A stretch of 64,000 bases of DNA, from contig NZ_RJMV01000002.1 of assembly GCF_003943735.1 (NCBI RefSeq), positions 30,418 through 94,417 on the forward strand. Direction: 5' to 3'. The position numbers and the translations under genes are program-made. Below are positions 62,569 to 64,000 of the stretch, in pieces (position 1 is the stretch's first letter; every line of letters begins with the position of its first letter). The DNA is from Streptococcus sanguinis. Lineage in GTDB: Bacteria > Bacillota > Bacilli > Lactobacillales > Streptococcaceae. The notes under the pieces were generated by a model, which saw only the letters and a list, made by a program, of their open reading frames with translations, was not told the DNA's origin and ran no database searches.

Positions 62569-63297
62569 ATGACCAAACGCTGCGGTTGGGTAAAGATGAA
62601 CAACCCTTTATATGTAGCCTATCATGATGAGGAGTGGGGCAAGCCTCTCCATGATGATCATAAATTATTTGAATTGCTCTGCATGGAGACCTATCAGGCT
62701 GGACTTTCTTGGGAGACCATTCTGAATAAACGCCAGGCTTTTCGGGAAGCTTTTCATTTCTATGATGCCCAGAAAATTGCTCAGATGACGGATGCGGATC
62801 TGGATGCTCTTTTAAATAATCCTGATATCATCCGCAATAAGATGAAGATCTATGCGACTAGGGCTAATGCCCAAGCTTTTTTGGCTGTTCAAAAGCAGTT
62901 TGGCTCTTTTAATGACTATATCTGGTCCTTTGTAGATTTCAAAACGATTAACAATCAGATTGTCCATTACAAGGAAGCACCTACTAAGACAGAGCTGTCA
63001 GAAACTATGTCCAAGGCGCTGAAAAAGCAAGGCTTCAAATTTGTCGGTCCCGTTTGTGTCTATTCATTCCTAGAAGCAGCTGGCCTTATCAACGATCATG
63101 AAAATGACTGTGACTTCAATTTACATAAAATACCGTTTGAGAAAGATTCTCAACAGTATTTTTCAATTTCTTCTTTTAGAGATTTTACTAGCTCTTTTTC
63201 ATCGGCAAGTTGTAGTAGAGCAATCCCTTTTTTTATTAATTCGTTATCATTTTTGCAAATTCCAAGTCGAATCTGTGAAAGCCCGAGGGAATCATAA
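62569..63297 (+). CDS. tag: DNA-3-methyladenine glycosylase I with an aberrant C-terminal extension
   Basis: Tag removes 3-methyladenine from alkylated DNA. CGWVKMNNPLYVAYHDEEWG at the start gives Cys and His zinc ligands, and GFKFVGPVCVYSFLEAAGLINDHENDC matches the normal C-terminus with the remaining His/Cys ligands. Tag proteins end about here (about 187 residues), but this frame runs on to 242 residues. The last 50 codons (from 63150) are antisense to the Rgg-like gene and serine-rich, without homology I recognise. The core enzyme is probably intact. Confidence 0.88.
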   Translation: MTKRCGWVKMNNPLYVAYHDEEWGKPLHDDHKLFELLCMETYQAGLSWETILNKRQAFREAFHFYDAQKIAQMTDADLDALLNNPDIIRNKMKIYATRANAQAFLAVQKQFGSFNDYIWSFVDFKTINNQIVHYKEAPTKTELSETMSKALKKQGFKFVGPVCVYSFLEAAGLINDHENDCDFNLHKIPFEKDSQQYFSISSFRDFTSSFSSASCSRAIPFFINSLSFLQIPSRICESPRES

Positions 63298-63998
63298 CGT
63301 TTTTCTTTTTTTGACAAATCGTAAATGTATTTAGTAATTTCAGCGCATTCTCTCTTTAATCCATTATAAAGATAGATGGTAGAAAGGTTGACTAAGAGTC
63401 CGATTTGTAGATTATTCCCATTGCGAAATGATTGGTATTTTTTTATGCTATTTAAAATCTTTTGGGTAAATTGTTTGATATTTTCTAAAGGGAAGAAATA
63501 AAGAATAGTAGAAAGAAGTCGAAAATCACTTTCATACCAAGTGTCCTGTTTTTCTAAATACGCCCAAATTTTATTGGTAGTAGCATTAATTTCTTTTGTC
63601 TCAGAAATTCCATTTTGTCTCAGATGAATAGTAATATTGATGCTATCTAAAGCATGTTTAATCGGAATATCGGAATGTTTACATAGATATGCCTCGCATT
63701 CTCTCTTTAATTGTAACAAACCTTTCGTCCCTACAATAGTCTCACCTTGGTTATAAAGAGAATTTAAAATTTTCTGTCTCTGACTAGGTTGATAATAATC
63801 ACAAATGTATTTAAATTCTTCTAGTGTCATATCTATCTGGCGAAGTAAAAAAATCATGGTATCGAACTTTGGCACGACTTGTCCGCTTTCAATTCGTGCC
63901 AAAGTTGAGCGAGCTAAAAAATCCCCACAAATTTCTTCTTGAGTCAGCCCTTTTGATTTTCTAATTTCTTTATAGATTTTTCCATAATCCCAGCGCAT
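63150..63998 (-). CDS. Rgg/GadR/MutR-family transcriptional regulator
   Basis: The 282-residue protein has an N-terminal XRE-type helix-turn-helix (about 8-60, SKGLTQEEICGDFLARSTLARIES) and a helical repeat C-terminal domain, as in Rgg regulators that bind short hydrophobic peptides. No linked peptide gene is visible; its upstream side lies beyond the window edge. AT content is clearly higher than in ruvA or tag, which suggests acquisition. Its 3' end overlaps tag by 148 bp on opposite strands. Confidence 0.87.
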   Translation of the reverse strand: MRWDYGKIYKEIRKSKGLTQEEICGDFLARSTLARIESGQVVPKFDTMIFLLRQIDMTLEEFKYICDYYQPSQRQKILNSLYNQGETIVGTKGLLQLKRECEAYLCKHSDIPIKHALDSINITIHLRQNGISETKEINATTNKIWAYLEKQDTWYESDFRLLSTILYFFPLENIKQFTQKILNSIKKYQSFRNGNNLQIGLLVNLSTIYLYNGLKRECAEITKYIYDLSKKEKRYDSLGLSQIRLGICKNDNELIKKGIALLQLADEKELVKSLKEEIEKYC

Positions 63999-64000
63999 AA

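Overview
The window is 64 kb of low-to-mid GC Firmicute chromosome with strong AAGGAGG-type ribosome binding sites, short intergenic gaps and hairpin plus T-run terminators. Gene content points to an oral, sanguinis-group Streptococcus; Streptococcus sanguinis is my best guess. Supporting features are Cia-dependent small RNAs with TTTAAG-N5-TTTAAG promoters, a bgaR/bgaC/mannose-class PTS locus laid out as in S. pneumoniae, argS/argR/mutS/mutL/ruvA/tag clustering, a LysM protein with a GDHGKGLAxDF/HYDHVHVS C-terminal domain, and an Ntp-type V-ATPase. This is recognition from memory, not a database match. No rRNA, tRNA, insertion sequence, prophage or CRISPR array is visible.

Layout. 1-1.4 kb: the 3' end of an unknown gene, then a reverse-strand quinone oxidoreductase/TetR pair with a clear operator. 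1.5-3.5 kb: dhaKLM, PTS-dependent dihydroxyacetone kinase. 3.8-12.7 kb: reverse-strand GntR regulator bgaR facing a forward operon bgaC-IIB-IIC-IID-IIA-agaS-lacD-galM for galactose/amino-sugar host glycans, with a decayed ORF between IIA and agaS. 12.7-13.3 kb: two tandem csRNA genes. 13.3-14.3 kb: ruvB, with a promoter suggesting a leaderless mRNA. 14.4-18.2 kb: an accessory cassette with an anchored putative immunity protein, an N-terminal lipase/C-terminal helical putative type VII effector, two small helical partners, a nucleotidyltransferase, then a partial tandem duplicate (second immunity paralogue plus toxin relic) and a third csRNA. 18.3-21 kb: low-molecular-weight phosphatase, MORN protein, OatA-like O-acetyltransferase. 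21.2-23.9 kb: adhE behind Rex boxes and a cre site. 24.4-31.2 kb: a membrane protein, an acetyl-xylan-esterase relic, and a sialic acid locus (nanE, nanA, SSS symporter, YhcH family, RpiR regulator, ROK kinase).

31.3-40.8 kb: V-type ATPase operon F-I-K-E-C-G-(GNAT)-A-B-D; the ring subunit keeps all five Na+ ligands known from Enterococcus hirae NtpK. 41.2-43.9 kb: LysM surface/secreted protein and threonine synthase. 43.9-51.4 kb: maltodextrin/glycogen locus, with pullulanase and MalR on the reverse strand and malQ-glgP forward, with MalR-type operators. 51.5-62.6 kb: mostly housekeeping genes (orphan nrdI, argS, an argR lacking the arginine-binding aspartates, mutS, mutL, ruvA), interrupted by a LytTR/DUF3021 pair and an XRE/RDD membrane pair. 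62.6-64 kb: tag, whose 3' end runs into a convergent, AT-rich Rgg-family regulator.

The metabolic genes form a host-carbohydrate scavenging set (beta-galactosides and GalN/GalNAc-type sugars, sialic acid, maltodextrins, dihydroxyacetone) with several CcpA-like cre sites. The most novel-looking region is the 14.4-18.2 kb lipase/immunity cassette, bracketed by csRNA genes and carrying signs of duplication and deletion.
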